Shown here in pieces: positions 12,270 through 24,340 of a stretch of 64,000 nucleotides of DNA. Position 1 is the first letter of the stretch. Every line of letters begins with the position of its first letter. The notes beneath the pieces were generated by a model. The model made no database searches. It was not told the DNA's origin and saw only the letters and a list, made by a program, of their open reading frames with translations. The translations under genes and the position numbers were made by a program. The stretch comes from Heterodera schachtii (taxonomy: Eukaryota > Nematoda > Chromadorea > Rhabditida > Heteroderidae): NCBI GenBank assembly GCA_023374025.1, contig SIJG01000006.1, forward strand, positions 2,665,102 to 2,729,101, given 5' to 3'.

Positions 12270-12504
12270 TTATCCGCATACATTGGCATGTGAACAGTAA
12301 AAGCCATGCAAATAAATTCCGGAGGTCCATCCTAATTTATATTAATTTAGGGACTGGAGTCAGATTTTTTGAGGTTTTCAACGCGATTTTTAGGGGTTCA
12401 GGGTAAAACAGGAATTTAAATAATTCTATTTAAAATTTTATGAAAAAATGACCCCATCCGCCAAATAATTGAGCAACAGAAACTGAGATAATAGAAATCA
12501 TCAT
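12270..12504 (-). CDS. Small secreted peptide precursor, YCxHAxVCG family, copy 1 (shortened)
   Basis: Two exons, 12504-12453 and 12331-12270, encode a 37-aa precursor. Exon 1 reads MMISIISVSVAQLFGGWG and exon 2 gives GWTSGIYLHGFYCSHANVCG then stop. The intron (GTCATT...AATTAG) sits at the same codon and phase as in the three sister copies. Compared with them the leader is much shorter (11 residues before AQ), so it may no longer secrete efficiently. K is replaced by N before VCG, and the P of the PG pair is replaced by H. The C-x5-C pair and final Gly are kept. Function unknown; this copy may be decaying. Confidence 0.6.
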
Positions 12505-13283
12505 CGTTTTACTGATGCTTAATAATTAATGGAATTGTTTCAAAATGAACCCGAAAGTTTCATAAATTGAAATTCAAAAATTTTGCCTTACATATTTATT
12601 CATATTTCCTGATTTATATTCATATTTTTGCATTTGTAGATAATTCCGTGCATATTTCTGCATAAATTACGGACCCTAATTATTAAATTTGGACTGAAAA
12701 TGCCAAAGAAAGGTAGATTGAGACAATATTTATGTATGAAAGCAAATTTTCAGTAAATTAAGCAAAATAATGATAATTATTTTATTCAATTCTTTTCACA
12801 TCAATTAAAGAAGAAAAAAACCAAGTGATTGTTGAAAACAAATAAATATTTGAATTTGGGAAATAAATATATATTTTTTATTCTATTCTCTTATTAAAAT
12901 TAATAGTCATAATTTATTTAAACAATAAAATTTAAACGAATCAACTATATATTGTATTTTCTTGCAACAAATCAACAAAATATTTGAAAATAAACATGAA
13001 TAAAAATGGTAGAAGATAATACAAGAAAATGAATTAAAAGATGTGACTTTAGGCTGAAAATAGTATAACTCAAAAGATATAAAATTGCAAACTATGGCCT
13101 TCAAAAATTTTAAAACCTAAATACGTCAAACCAAACTAAGAAATGTTCGTTTCCGTATGTTTCAGTCCATGAAAAAATATGGATTTCTTTTATTTTTGTA
13201 ATTCTAATCATTAAAAAGTAAAAAAAAACAACAACAATTAGTACCAAATAAAATGAATAATAAATACTTTTACAAATTTGCTA
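12505..13283. other. Intergenic, AT-rich
   Basis: No gene or delimitable repeat was recognised. The short block immediately upstream of the peptide gene (12505-12530) is only a blurred version of the conserved upstream block seen at the copies near 27.5 kb and 63.6 kb. Confidence 0.4.
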
Positions 13284-13400
13284 ACCTTCGATTGCCCATA
13301 AACTAAAGTGGCATTTGGTTATAATTCTTTTGGCCACTTTTTTCTTCCCAGTCGATGATTTTTTCCTATTTTTCATTTCCATCGTTTGATTTCTGAGGTT
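13284..13400 (-). pseudogene. Decayed relative of the exon at 14000-14083
   Basis: The minus strand carries QTMEMKNRKKSSTGKK, similar to QTPVSMKNREISLGGKK at the neighbouring gene, and ends in a splice-donor context (VYGQSK then GTTAGC) like that exon. The two similar parts lie in different frames and the second frame meets a TAA, so the exon is frameshifted. A possible matching upstream piece lies near 13440-13520 (PDTISSAESRFG). Confidence 0.4.
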
Positions 13401-13671
13401 CGTTTCGAAAATTAATTAACGGATTTTAATAATTATTATCACCAAATCGCGATTCGGCACTTGAGATGGTGTCTGGGTGACCACAAATTGTCAATGATTT
13501 CATTGTATCCCAAATATTAAAAATCCAATGATTTTTTTTTAATAAATTTTTCATGAAACAAATATATTTACAATCAGACTTAAGAAAATTCAATTTACCT
13601 AAATATTCTTTAAAACAGTTTTCAATTGCTGCTAAAGCCATTTATAATAGTAAAAAATTCACTCACTGTCG

Positions 13672-13772
13672 TAATGCCCACTGTCCAAATGTCCGGTTCT
13701 GTCCAAATGACTTCACTGTCCAAATGTCCGGTTCTGTCCAAATGACTTCACTGTCCAAATGTCCGGGAGCCT
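13672..13772. repeat. Short tandem repeat of CACTGTCCAAATGTCCGG type
   Basis: A unit of about 35 bp (CACTGTCCAAATGTCCGG, then TTCTGTCCAAATGACTT) occurs a little over two times. It is clearly related to the larger array at 31.7-32.3 kb, which is built from CCACTGTCGGA and AATTGTCCATTGTC words. Confidence 0.65.
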
Positions 13773-13861
13773 TGATAAATGCCAAAAGAATAAATTATGA
13801 AAAAGTATCAGAAAAAGAAGGAAAAGCATTCAATGAACAAATTCAAGCATGTTCTTTTTCC

Positions 13862-14317
13862 TCAGAAGTGACCTTTTTTGTGACGGTTCTGTATGGGATT
13901 GGGCCCCTTCGGAACTTCATGCTGTTGAAAGAAATTTTCAAATTTTCTTGTCCGGCATCTTCCCTTGAACTTACTAATGTTTTTTTTTTAATTTTTTACC
14001 TTTGATTCTCCATAAACAGCAGTTTCGGAACTTTTCTTTCCGCCAAGTGATATTTCTCGATTTTTCATTGACACCGGCGTTTGCTGATGTAAAAAAAATT
14101 AACAAGACATTTTGCTAACCTTACCAATAAATTTTGGCCCGACATTTGGTGTGATGGTGTCCATTGTTGTTGATGAACCGATTGGACTGCTCCAACCGTT
14201 TGGGAAGTGTTTGCCATGCCCGGTGCCACGGATGACAATGCCAACAGACCAGTGAAAATACGACAATCTTTGGCAGCATCCCGACCGAGTTTTTGCCATT
14301 CCCGGCATCGCCATTTT
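13862..14317 (-). CDS. Putative small secreted protein, 5' end unresolved
   Basis: Three minus-strand exons join in phase: 14317-14125, 14083-14000 and 13921-13862. The first, read in the frame that fits the downstream phases, contains IFTGLLALSSVAPGMA, a good signal-peptide core, followed by NTSQTVGAVQSV. The second reads QTPVSMKNREISLGGKK and ends GESK; the third reads HEVPKGPNPIQNRHKK and stops after GHF. The introns (GTAAGG...CATCAG and GTAAAA...CAACAG) are short and canonical. No initiator ATG lies in this frame within the first exon, so an upstream exon is missing. Other frames of the first exon are also open, so the choice rests on phase agreement and the signal-like segment. Confidence 0.4.
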
Positions 14318-16709
14318 CTAAGAAATAAATTTTATTTAAAATTTTTGCTTTTTTCAAAAGAAAAAGTAACTCTTTCCTTCAGCCGAATAATTACGGCTTT
14401 CATTTGATATGATTATCTAAGACAGCATAATAATTGTTGCAATTTATGAAGCAAGTGGATTTGCTCAATTAATATTTACCGGTGGATATGTTTTTACATT
14501 TGATTATTAAATTGACGCCGGAAATGGCAACGGAAGGAAATAATGGCAATAATTAAGTGGGGCGTTTATTTGTGTTGATATCGCTAGAATTATTTGTACA
14601 TTACATATTTCTTATTTTCTGACTGTCTGATTTTGTTAGTGCCTCTGATCACTCTGATCAACTTTAGCTCCGCCCTTTCTCGTAATGTGGCCCATTCCCT
14701 AGCGATCACCTCTTTTCATTCTTATACCGGGATCACATTTACTCACGATCCCCTCCCTTCCCGTCGTGTACGGATCGGGGTCCCTTTCCCCTTTTACTCA
14801 TATATTAGCATATTGTATTTCTTGGATATCCGCCTTCGGAATAAAGGACATTATTCCATGTGTGCATTATTATTATACGGGGAAATTAGGGCCCAACATT
14901 AGAACTGACATCACACCGAAATCAATATAATAGAATAATAAGACTTTCAGCTGTGGCAAATTGATTTTCTCAATTAATCATTTTCAGCAGGAAATGTATG
15001 CATATTTTATTATTAAGTTTTCCAATAGGCGTCACCAAAAAAAATTGGCTTTTGGATGAGAGATTTTTAAGAAAATTACAAAATCTTCATCTCTACATCG
15101 AAGCCTAAAAGATTGACTGCCGGCGCCGGGAAAAATTTGAGAGTAATTTTTAGAACATTTTAGAATTCAAATTTTATGGCAATAAAGACTGCCAATATTG
15201 GGCAGGCCCTAAAAAACCCTCAAAATAGGCACTAGAAGTGGAAAAATAGTAAAAAAAAATTTAAATTACGAGTACAATCTCTAAAATAGAATGGCCGAGA
15301 CTTAAAAATGCGAGACTGAAATTCAATAAGGAGACCAAAAAACCCACGACTTTTCTTGAGACCGAGAATCTCGAGCATCACTAGTTAGCGAATTTTTCAA
15401 AATCTTCTTCCTACATTTTGACAGTTTGGAATGACAAAAATTTCCCAGCCAAGCTCAGGCACAATTTTTACCAGTTGTAAGAAGGAGGGGGTCAAAAAAG
15501 GTGCTTAAATGCCGTTTTTCTCTACTTTGGGTTCCATATTTAGCAATCAATCTTTGTTCATTATCATAATATTTATGATTTAAAGTGGATTTTGATTTTG
15601 GAAACAAAATGCTCCTTAAGACATAAAAAACACTGATTTTATATATTTTGAGCCCTACTTATAAATTTACTCAATTTTCAAATTTCCCAGGCCTCGCCCT
15701 TGGGCACCGGCGGACGCCAATCGTTTAAGAACTTTCAAAACCCAAAAATAGTAATTTTTGATGCAAAATCGGACAACAAATTCTTTTAAATTTTATAGAA
15801 TCCGACTCTTAATATCGGAACCGCCGGACTCTTTTATTTTAAGACTTGAAAAAAATGATTTTCCTAGAGCCACATCCGTTTTTTCACCTACTAGGACCTC
15901 CATTCCCTCAGTTTTAGGATACAATTTAAAATTTAATGAATAAAAAAGCATTTTCCGACGGCACCTTAGTTTTTAGTCCAAAAATGTGAATAGCGCAATT
16001 ATTACCATTGGACCGTCACAAATCTTTCTAATTTGTATTTCCTGAGAAAAGTCTGAACAACACAATAGGGTAGCTAGTTAAACAGTTACGGTATGATTAC
16101 GATTACCGGGTTTAATCCATCTTCCTCATTATCTCTTTCTTCGAACTAGCATTTAAATTTTCAAAAATTTTACAAAAATATTACTATTTTTTTTTTATAA
16201 TTTTACTTTTCATAAAAAGATAATTGACTTTCTTTTTTAATTTCTCTAAGTGCAGAAAAGGGGCCATTTTAGTGACGAGCTTTTCCATTGTTCTCTAGAA
16301 ATAGCTTTGTCAATAATGCCTTAAAATTTTTAATAAAAATGAGACATATCACATGAAAAAGCGCGAGGCAAAGAGAATAATCATCATTGTGAATTAAACA
16401 TAGGAAATAATTTCATTTGGAAAAAAAGAGAAAGAGCATTTGCTATGCTTTAATAAAAATAAATAATTTTTATTTTATATCAAATTTTTTAAATGAATAA
16501 AATTATTATTTTTAAAAGGAGTAAGATTTTAGTTAAATTATTTGTTTTTTAAAAATGAACAGGGCCAGGTTAAAGAAAATTTATTTGAATTCTGATATTT
16601 TTTTTTATAAATTCTGAAATTTTTTAAAATTTATGTCGTAGCATATTTTAGCTTTTCAAATTTAAAAAAAATTCAGTCAAAAATTTTGACAAGAACTGGC
16701 ATCCGAAAA
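14318..16709. other. Intergenic, no supportable gene
   Basis: About 2.4 kb. At 15119-15150 a degenerate hairpin-tail sequence occurs (CCGGCGCCGGGAAAAATTTGAG). A 300-bp open frame at 14594-14902 is hydrophobic at its start but lacks splice context or family resemblance, so I do not call it. Confidence 0.4.
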
Positions 16710-19700
16710 ATGTCCAACAAATTGAATCTGCCGTTAGCATTTTGCACATTATTTGTGCACCTTTTGCTGGATGTGCCGTCGTCAAGCGATGGGATGATTG
16801 CCAACACCGTTAGAAGTGCTGCGTTTAGTAAATTCGTCACTCAGATAACCCATAAATCGACTCAAACGGCTCAGCTGGCACAAAGAGTGGTCGCACCGAA
16901 AACATCAGGCGGAACAATCCGAAGAAACGTGGCCAATACCCAAACGAAAAATGTTGGCAAAATGCCAAAAACGGCGACGCAAGAAACGACAAACGGTAAA
17001 GAAAAAATATAATACAAAACTTTGTGTATGAGGAACAATTAATTATAAGAAAATTCTTTATTTAATTGAACAATTAATTATAAGAAAATTCTTTATTTAA
17101 TTAAGTCCAAAAATGGCCAAATGGAAAAAAAGGATACTACCGGTTAATAAACTTTTAAAAATCGGAGCATTTTCCAAAAAAAGGGGCAATATGGGGGTGT
17201 TACGCTCAAAAAGAAGTCAAACGCACCAAAAAGGAAAGCAAAACGAAACCCGGGCGAAACGATTAAACAAACATTTATAATTTTAGTACAATGGCAAAAA
17301 ATTGCTCCCAATTTGCCATCAAATGATGCCACGGCGCTGCACTCTTTTCACGCACTGTTCAGAAACTACAGAACAGTGGCACTGCATGAACTGAAGCAGC
17401 AATGGGAATTGCAAAAGTCAATTGCAAACAAAGCGGGAAGAAATGTGAAAGAAACGGCCAAAAAGGTTTTGGTTGCCAACATAATTAATTACCATTACTG
17501 GTCTGATTTTGGGGTATTTAAAATCACAAAAAAGTACTTTAAAAGTTGAAATTTACTAAATGCCCGATAAACCCTATGCTGCGACCCTAATTTTAAAAAG
17601 TTTTTAGGTGCCCAACCCTCAAAGTAGGATTTTTAGTTAGTTATTAATAACTCACTCTAATTTGAAAGATGGACGGAGAAAAATTAGCGCATATAAATAC
17701 TTATTTCGGATTATTCAAGAATAAATGCATATTAAGCCACTTTTAGATTTAAACATATTTTTGATATTTTTTGCATGCAATAAAACCGAAAATAGACCCC
17801 ACCCCTGAGAAGGACTTTTTGGAAATTTTAAAATATAACAAAAATTTAAAAATTTTGGCTTTGGAAAGAAATTTAAAAAACTTTCAATCGTTTGTCAGAT
17901 AACTTAAAGTTAAAAAACTCGAAAATACACCTGAATCAAAAACTTTTATGTATTTGAAAAATACATTATTTAGCCATTGTTTTTTTAATTTATTTTTCTC
18001 GTTTTTTTATTTTTACATTTTTACATTTTGTATAGCTCAAATCCATTTTGGTGGTTTTTATTGAATATTTGGGCATTTTCGGGTTTTTGGTCCAATTTGA
18101 GGCATTTGTAGTGCATGTTTTATGTGCATTTTGTCATTTTTTAGACCATACACAGGCAACGCGCTAATTATAATTGAAAATAAAAAGTGGCATTTTTAAA
18201 TATAAATTTTATTTTAACGTATATTTTGATGAGAAATATTTCACGGTTGTGAAGCATTTTTTTCCATTTTGGTAAAATTTGCGTGAAAAAACTCATCGCT
18301 GGAAAGTTTTCTGTAAAACTCTTTTAAAAAAGCAAATATTTATTTTATTTATTTTTCGAAAAAAAATGACAAAACTCGATTAAAGTGAACTTGCCAATTT
18401 TCAAGGCCAAGTCCCACCTGCTATTTGGCCTCGACAAATTGCCCGAGAGCGTGCATCAGAACGCGCATTTACCAGCGAAATTGGTGAAGCTCAACAAGGA
18501 CGGCAAAGTTTCGAGCACAATGCAAAATCTGGGCAAACGAATGTACGACGGAATATGGCACATGTCCAAAAAGTTGAAGGAGCTTCCGCCAAAGACAGCC
18601 GCAGTGTTAGCCGTGATTTTTGGGGTCAATACAATTTCATAAAAATAATTTTTAAAAAATGTTACTAAATAATCTAATTTTCGGGATAAAGAATTCCATA
18701 ATAAATGTTATCATTTCCATCTGGGAATACGGGTGGGAAAATGAGCAATAATTGTTTCATTCTGTCCATTGATATTGGCAGGAAAATGTTTCCATTTTTC
18801 CCTACAGTATGCCGAAATTGCGCACACACGCGACGAGTGGTCACAGGCGACGCTGAATCCATTGATTACCCCGGAAAATGTAGGGTTCAGTTTGCCCCGG
18901 ACAATGGAGGAGTTCAAGGAAGGACTGATCAACGCCGCACTGGACATTCTGCCGGATTTTGCGTTTGCCGTGCCCGTTTCTCTGTTCGTTGCCAATCCGC
19001 CGGCTGCAATTCTATGGGCCGGGTGGTTGGCGGTTGGAGAGTAAGCAAAAAATTGAAAAATAAATCAAATTTTATAAAGGATTTCATGGACACATCGAGC
19101 CGAGAGCCTAGATTAATTTAATCGAAACTTTCTTTGATTATTTTTGATTAAAAAGACCGAGTTCAAATGATAATGATAATGCCAAAAAACAAGATGGAAA
19201 AGAAAAGAAGAAAAAAATTTTGACCACTTGGCACTCCGAGCATGGAAAATAAAATTTTTGAGCGAAATTTTTTTTTAGATATTTTGCCAAGAAAAGTTGG
19301 AGTTTGGTTCTGCGAGATATCGTTCTGCCAACAAAAAGTGGTGGAAAATTTATGGAGTTACTGCAGAAAACAGAAGTGCCAGTTGAAAGAGTATTTCCAA
19401 AGGAGGTTGAGGAAGATGATGAGAACGAACCGAATGCTGCGCACCTAATTTTGGCAGAACAAGAAGAACTTGGCGAAGGAAGCAAAGGCCAAAAAGAAAC
19501 GGCGAGTGTCCGTCCACTAATTATTTTTATTAAATTTACATAATTAGAGTAATCTCAATTTGCCTAATTTAGATGCCAGTAATTGAAGCGCTGGCTGCCA
19601 GTCAGGTGGAATTCCAACCTGTACCAGTACCTGTTCATGAACACTTTACGCGCCTATTACGTGACCGCGACCAGCATTTACTCACATTTTATGGACAACA

Positions 19701-21938
19701 TTGAAAAAGCCGAAGACGAACCTGCGATGACAGAATTTGCAAAGGACATGAAGAATAAGATGGTCGAAAATGAAGAAGTTATGAAGGAGAAACAGGAAAA
19801 ATCAACGGGTAAAAGCAAAAACAGCAAATTCCAATGGATTATGGGAAAGCCGAAAATCGCCAAAAAGAGTGATCAGAATACCGTGAAGGACATTGATCTG
19901 GTCAACGATTTTGTGAGCGTGAAGATGGAGCCGATCAGCACACGTTGGGTGGAGACCATGGTGAAATTCAACAATGAAATGCTGACAGAGATGGATGAGG
20001 AGGAGCGCGAGAAAGTGAAGGTGGCCTAGCCTATTTGTCTATTTTCTGGATTTTCAGAAAATTTCAAAAAATATTATTTAAAAATGACTTAATTTTTTAT
20101 TGCTCTCTTTTTCAAATTTTGTTTATGCCGCAAAACCGAAAAGTACCGAAATGAAAAAGGCACCACTTAAGAACGAACGGACATATTTTTTAAAACACCA
20201 TAAAATGGCAATTTTTCAAAATTCATGCTCTAAGCACTTTAATTTTTTTAGACACTTTTTTTTTATTTATAATTTTTTTAGACACTTTCTTTGTTTTTAT
20301 TTATTTTTAATTTTATTTTTTGGATTACCTCATCTGCAATTGAAAATAGGAATGTACGAATTTTAATAATTTTCATATATTTTTTCTATGTACCCTAAAC
20401 ATATTTATTTCCAATTTTTGTTCCTTTTCGCGTTTTGTCACGGTTTCATGCCCGACGTCTTTGGGATCTTTTGTGCCTAAAAATAGATGTCATGTGCTAA
20501 TAAAAATAATTTTTCAAATTCAAGGCATTAGCAGAGGGAATTGCGCATAAAATGGTGTACAAAGAGGCCAAAAACAAAAATATGGATGCGGCATTGGACA
20601 ACGAATCACTGAACACAACGGCACGACTAATTGAAGAGATAAGCACTTCACCCGATGTTTTGGAGGAAATGGTAAAGGTACGACAAGCAGAGGTGTAAAC
20701 TGATTGTAGTAATCTCCCGATTTGAATCGGGGGAGAACGGTTGAAGAAGGACAGAAAAATAAGTCTAAAATTTAGAATTAGAAAAATCCCTAACTTAAGA
20801 GTGCGCTGAGTCGTTTCGTAAATGCTCGATTTAGTATTTTTTCGACAAAATATGGCATAACATAGCTTAAAAGCAATCCAATTTTTCATTCTTCGTATCA
20901 TTTAATAGTCAAGTTTTTTTCTCAATTACCTGTATGATTTCAAAAAAATTGGTCAATTCTCGAAAAAGTTTTATGAAAAAAGTATTATTTCTGCCATAAC
21001 TTAAATTAGATAATTATCATTGAAACTTGCAGGCTAATAGAGAAAAACCTGGGGTATCGAATAATATCAAGAATGTTAAATTTATTATTTTAAGCAATCA
21101 TTCATATTTTGTCGAAAAATAGCTAAAATGACGGATTTACGAGTTGACCTAGCACCTCTAAGAGTAAAGCTGCTCAAAATGCCATTGTGAAAGCAATAAG
21201 GAATAATTAAAAATAATTATATGTGTTGTGATTTTAAGATTCCTAATTTGTTAACTCCGGCGGTGATTTAGGCTTTAAAATTGTTTTTACCTAGGTTTTT
21301 AATGCTTTCAAATATTAATTAAGCATTGACAAAAATTTTGAATGCATTTTCAGGTAAAATCTCGTGGTAGAAAAATACCCAAATGTGATTCGCAAATTGA
21401 AGAAGCGCATATAAATAGAGAGGCACTCATCAGTGATGTATTTGGCACAAATGATGATCACTTTCCAATTTGTGAAATGGAAAACGGACCGAAAATCGAT
21501 CAGAAAGCACAGATTGCATTTTTGCCTGTTTTAGATGAAGAAATGAAGAAGGATTTGGGATTTTTGCAAGAAAAAATGAACGAAGTGAAGTCAAAGTTGA
21601 GCGTAGTGAAAAAATTTTCGGTCGCCGGCGGGCTGAAGAAGGAGCAGAAACCAGCAGAGAGTAGCAAAGTGAATTCGGAACAGCAAAAAGGATTGAAGTA
21701 ATTAATTGCCTAATTACGCCCTTAAAAGATTTGGTACTCTCTTTCCAGAGAAATAGGCGATAAAGTCAAAAAGGCGAACAATACTTCCAAAGTGCTCACT
21801 GTGGCAGGACAAAGCAATAGAACACGGAAACGTTACATGGTGACAAAAGTGCCGCACAATTCGGGGGCAAACCCAATGATTGTCGGCCAACTGCAAATGC
21901 CGGGGTTGGGGTTGGCATCGCTTGCCATGAAAAAGTGA
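16710..21938 (+). CDS. Large secreted pioneer protein, 749 aa
   Basis: Nine exons join in phase: 16710-16995, 17287-17465, 18406-18624, 18808-19040, 19279-19505, 19602-20020, 20525-20677, 21354-21697, 21749-21938 (stop TGA 21936-21938). The N-terminus (MSNKLNLPLAFCTLFVHLLL) is a signal peptide. The chain is basic and helical, with a proline/alanine-rich apolar segment near residues 279-304 (FAFAVPVSLFVANPPAAILW) that could be a membrane span. An acidic stretch (VEEDDENEPN) follows near 340, and a charged coiled-coil-like part near 415-470. The C-terminus is rich in Lys and ends LASLAMKK. I recognise no catalytic domain. The weakest points are the donor at 20021 (GTGGCC; GTGAAG six bases earlier also keeps frame) and the acceptor at 19600-19601. 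If the 20021 intron is wrong, the gene would stop at 20029 and the last three exons would belong to another transcript. Introns 1 and 7 contain repeats. Confidence 0.62.
17033..17104. repeat. 35-bp tandem duplication in intron
   Basis: GAACAATTAATTATAAGAAA plus 15 following bases occur twice in direct succession (17033 and 17068). It lies inside intron 1 of the 749-aa secreted protein gene and looks recent, as the copies are identical. Confidence 0.85.
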
Positions 21939-22515
21939 TGGAAGCTGAGCAGGGACGGAGCACTAACCAAACCAAAAGCATTTAAAATGCCACACATTTA
22001 TTGTCATTTAAAACACTTTCTTGAGTTTTTTCTTTCGGATGGGTCGGTTGAGCTCGCCAATTTTTTAGCTCCAGACAATTTTGTGGATCATTTTTTTAGT
22101 TTACCAAATTACTAAAATCATATCATTCGAAAGCTTTACATATTTAAAAGCTAATTGCTGTATTTAAGCAATTCACAAAATTTATAGCAAATTAATCAGA
22201 ATTTACTAATTTTCCTTTTCGAAGTTTGGTTTAATAGAACACGCGAAGAGCTATTGAATGCTAAAAAAAACGTACATTTTGTCAACAAAGATAAAATTTA
22301 GCTCAACAGACCCACTTTTTTTCTTTTCCATTTTATTCTCTTTTCTATTTTCACGCAATTTTTGCTTATTTTGTTACTTTTCTTTGTTGCGTAAAAGGAA
22401 TGCCTGTCATTAGTCATTATCGGAGGCGGATGAAACCACAAAAAAAAAAAATTATGAGAGAAGCAAATTGGAACAAAACAAAAAAGCGAAACTAAACGAA
22501 CTAATAATTTTCAAT
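21939..22515. other. Intergenic between secreted-protein gene and MITE
   Basis: AT-rich sequence with no gene seen. The last 8 bases (22508-22515) are the left target-site duplication of the adjoining element. Confidence 0.5.
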
Positions 22516-22859
22516 CAAGGGCGTAGCCAGACCCTTGGCTTCGGGGGGGGGGGGGGGCTGAAGTCAAAAATTCGATTTTTATGGGTGTATTTTTGCTTTT
22601 TTTAATCCCGAATTAGGGGGGTGTATTTTGCAAAAATTTTTACCCTTTTTCGCCAAAAAATTACTATTTTTGCCATTTTGGCCTCTGGTAAAATGGGGGT
22701 CCGGCTGCCGGGAAAATTTTTTGAGTATTTTATTGCAATTTTGTTAAGAAAATTGCTTAAAATTCAAAAAATTTACTGAAAATTTTTTACTTTTTGGGGT
22801 TTCGGGGGGGGGGGGGGGCTTTAGCCCCCTCAGCCCCCCTCCCCCTGCCTACGCCATTG
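22516..22859. mobile_element. hAT-like MITE, CAAGGGCGTAGCCAG family, copy 1
   Basis: The left end CAAGGGCGTAGCCAG and the right end CTGCCTACGCCATTG are near-perfect inverted repeats. The element is flanked by an exact 8-bp duplication TTTTCAAT (22508-22515 and 22860-22867), the hallmark of hAT insertions. Long G runs lie just inside both ends. The internal hairpin is collapsed here (CCGGCTGCCGGGAAAATTTT). It is 344 bp with no coding capacity, so it must depend on a transposase elsewhere. Confidence 0.88.
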
Positions 22860-23475
22860 TTTTCAATAGTCGAATACGAAATTCAAAGAAAATAATTTTA
22901 AGTCTTATTCTTAATTTGAAATGAAAACTTAGGGGAAGAGATTGCTGACGGGGAAAAATGGGAAAATGACTCATTTTCATTTAAAAAATTTATAAAATAA
23001 ATTTTAGTGTCGAATTTCTAATTAAAAAAATAGGTTTCCGATTCCTGATAAACTTTCTTAAATTATGGAAATCCAAGCACAATCTCCGTTTCCTGATGAT
23101 TTTTAAGCTATGGAAACTCAACCAATTTCCTATCCAATAAAATTTCCACAGGTTTTTTTTTTTTTGTATTTTATTTAAAATTATTTCCCAAAAATTTTAA
23201 ATTCATATATATAACATTTTTCTTTTTTCAAAAATATTCGCTTAACTCATTCTATGGTAAGCTCTACAAACTTCTAAAAAGTCAAAAGTCGAATTAAAAT
23301 CGTGACTTTTTTAGTTCCTGTTTCTTCACTACTCTCTTCAATTTCACGGACATGAATTCCGCACTAGTCCGACAGCTGCAATGCATTTGTCAATCCTTTT
23401 TCCGTCAAAAATCGGCCTTGTCAAGGATCCGCACCACATCTTCTCAGTGATCGTTGTTGGCAAACGGCTTCCATT

Positions 23476-23660
23476 CAGGCCCCAGGGGGGGGGGGGGGAG
23501 TTGCCCCCGCCCCGCTGAAATCAAAAAAATTTTCCCAGGAAAAGTGGGAAATTTTTTTAATTTAATTAATTTTCTTAACAAATTTGACCCTACATTTTCC
23601 ATTTTCCCGGCGTCGCCTAACGACACCGCCGGGTCCCAATATATTTCTATGTTTTTTGCG
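23476..23660. repeat. Poly-G tract and reverse-oriented hairpin module
   Basis: A run of 15 G with flanking GGGGG/CCCCC is followed at 23608-23632 by the minus-strand form of the GC hairpin (read on minus: GGCGGTGTC, loop GTTA, GGCGACGCC), with its AT tail running leftwards. This is the only copy in this orientation. It is probably a fragment of an element whose ends I could not find. Confidence 0.55.
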
Positions 23661-23668
23661 GTGCTAGG

Positions 23669-24251
23669 TCGTTCCACAAAAAAGCTCAGTGTGGGCGTTC
23701 CACAAAAAAGCTCAGTAGTCGATAAAATTAAATAAATAAATTTAATTATTCAATTCACAAAACACGGTGCCGTCCGGTTAACACTAATGTACGGCGGGAC
23801 GCAAGTCATTTTCAAATTTTTCAATTTTTCACATCACTTCTCGCCAATTTTCTCCATTTGTAGTAGACATAGCCTGACGCCATTGATACCGTTTTGTAGA
23901 GCTCATCGAGCTGTACAAAAAAGCCGCTGGTACCGGCAAGCTTAGCTTGGGTTAGCCATCGACAGGATCGGGGGCGAGGCTGAGGGTCCTCCGACAGATG
24001 TGCCCGACCCATGACGGGCTCCAAGTGAATGGATCAAGAACCGGACCCGGCCTGGGAGATAGCCCTTGAAAAACTGAACAAAAAATTGTTCTTAACCGGG
24101 CCGGTCCGGGTTCCGGACCAGGCACTTTTGGTGCCCCGAATGGGGTGCAATAGGCTTCCGGAAAATGGCCAATCAATCACTGAGCTTTTTGTGGAACGCC
24201 CACACTGAGCTTTTTGTGGAACGCCCACACTGAGCTTTTTTGTGGAACGAC
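23669..24251. repeat. Inverted repeat pair built of 25-bp tandem units
   Basis: The left arm has two units of CGTTCCACAAAAAAGCTCAG (23669-23720). The right arm has three units in the opposite orientation, CTGAGCTTTTTGTGGAACG (24178-24251), spaced by CCCACA. The region between has no clear gene. The arrangement resembles the ends of a foldback-type element, but no target duplication was found. Confidence 0.6.
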
Positions 24252-24340
24252 TCACCACGGTTTTTTGCAAAGATTGGTCCCAATAATGGCCAAATTTAGC
24301 GAAAATGGCTAAAAAAATTTCCTATTCTTTACCACGGCGC

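Noticed and set aside
20690..21172. Possible element in intron 7 of the 749-aa gene with AGAGGTG/CACCTCT ends
   Set aside because: Only 7 bp of inverted match and no convincing target duplication; GGTGCTAGGTC words also occur elsewhere, but the ends could not be fixed.
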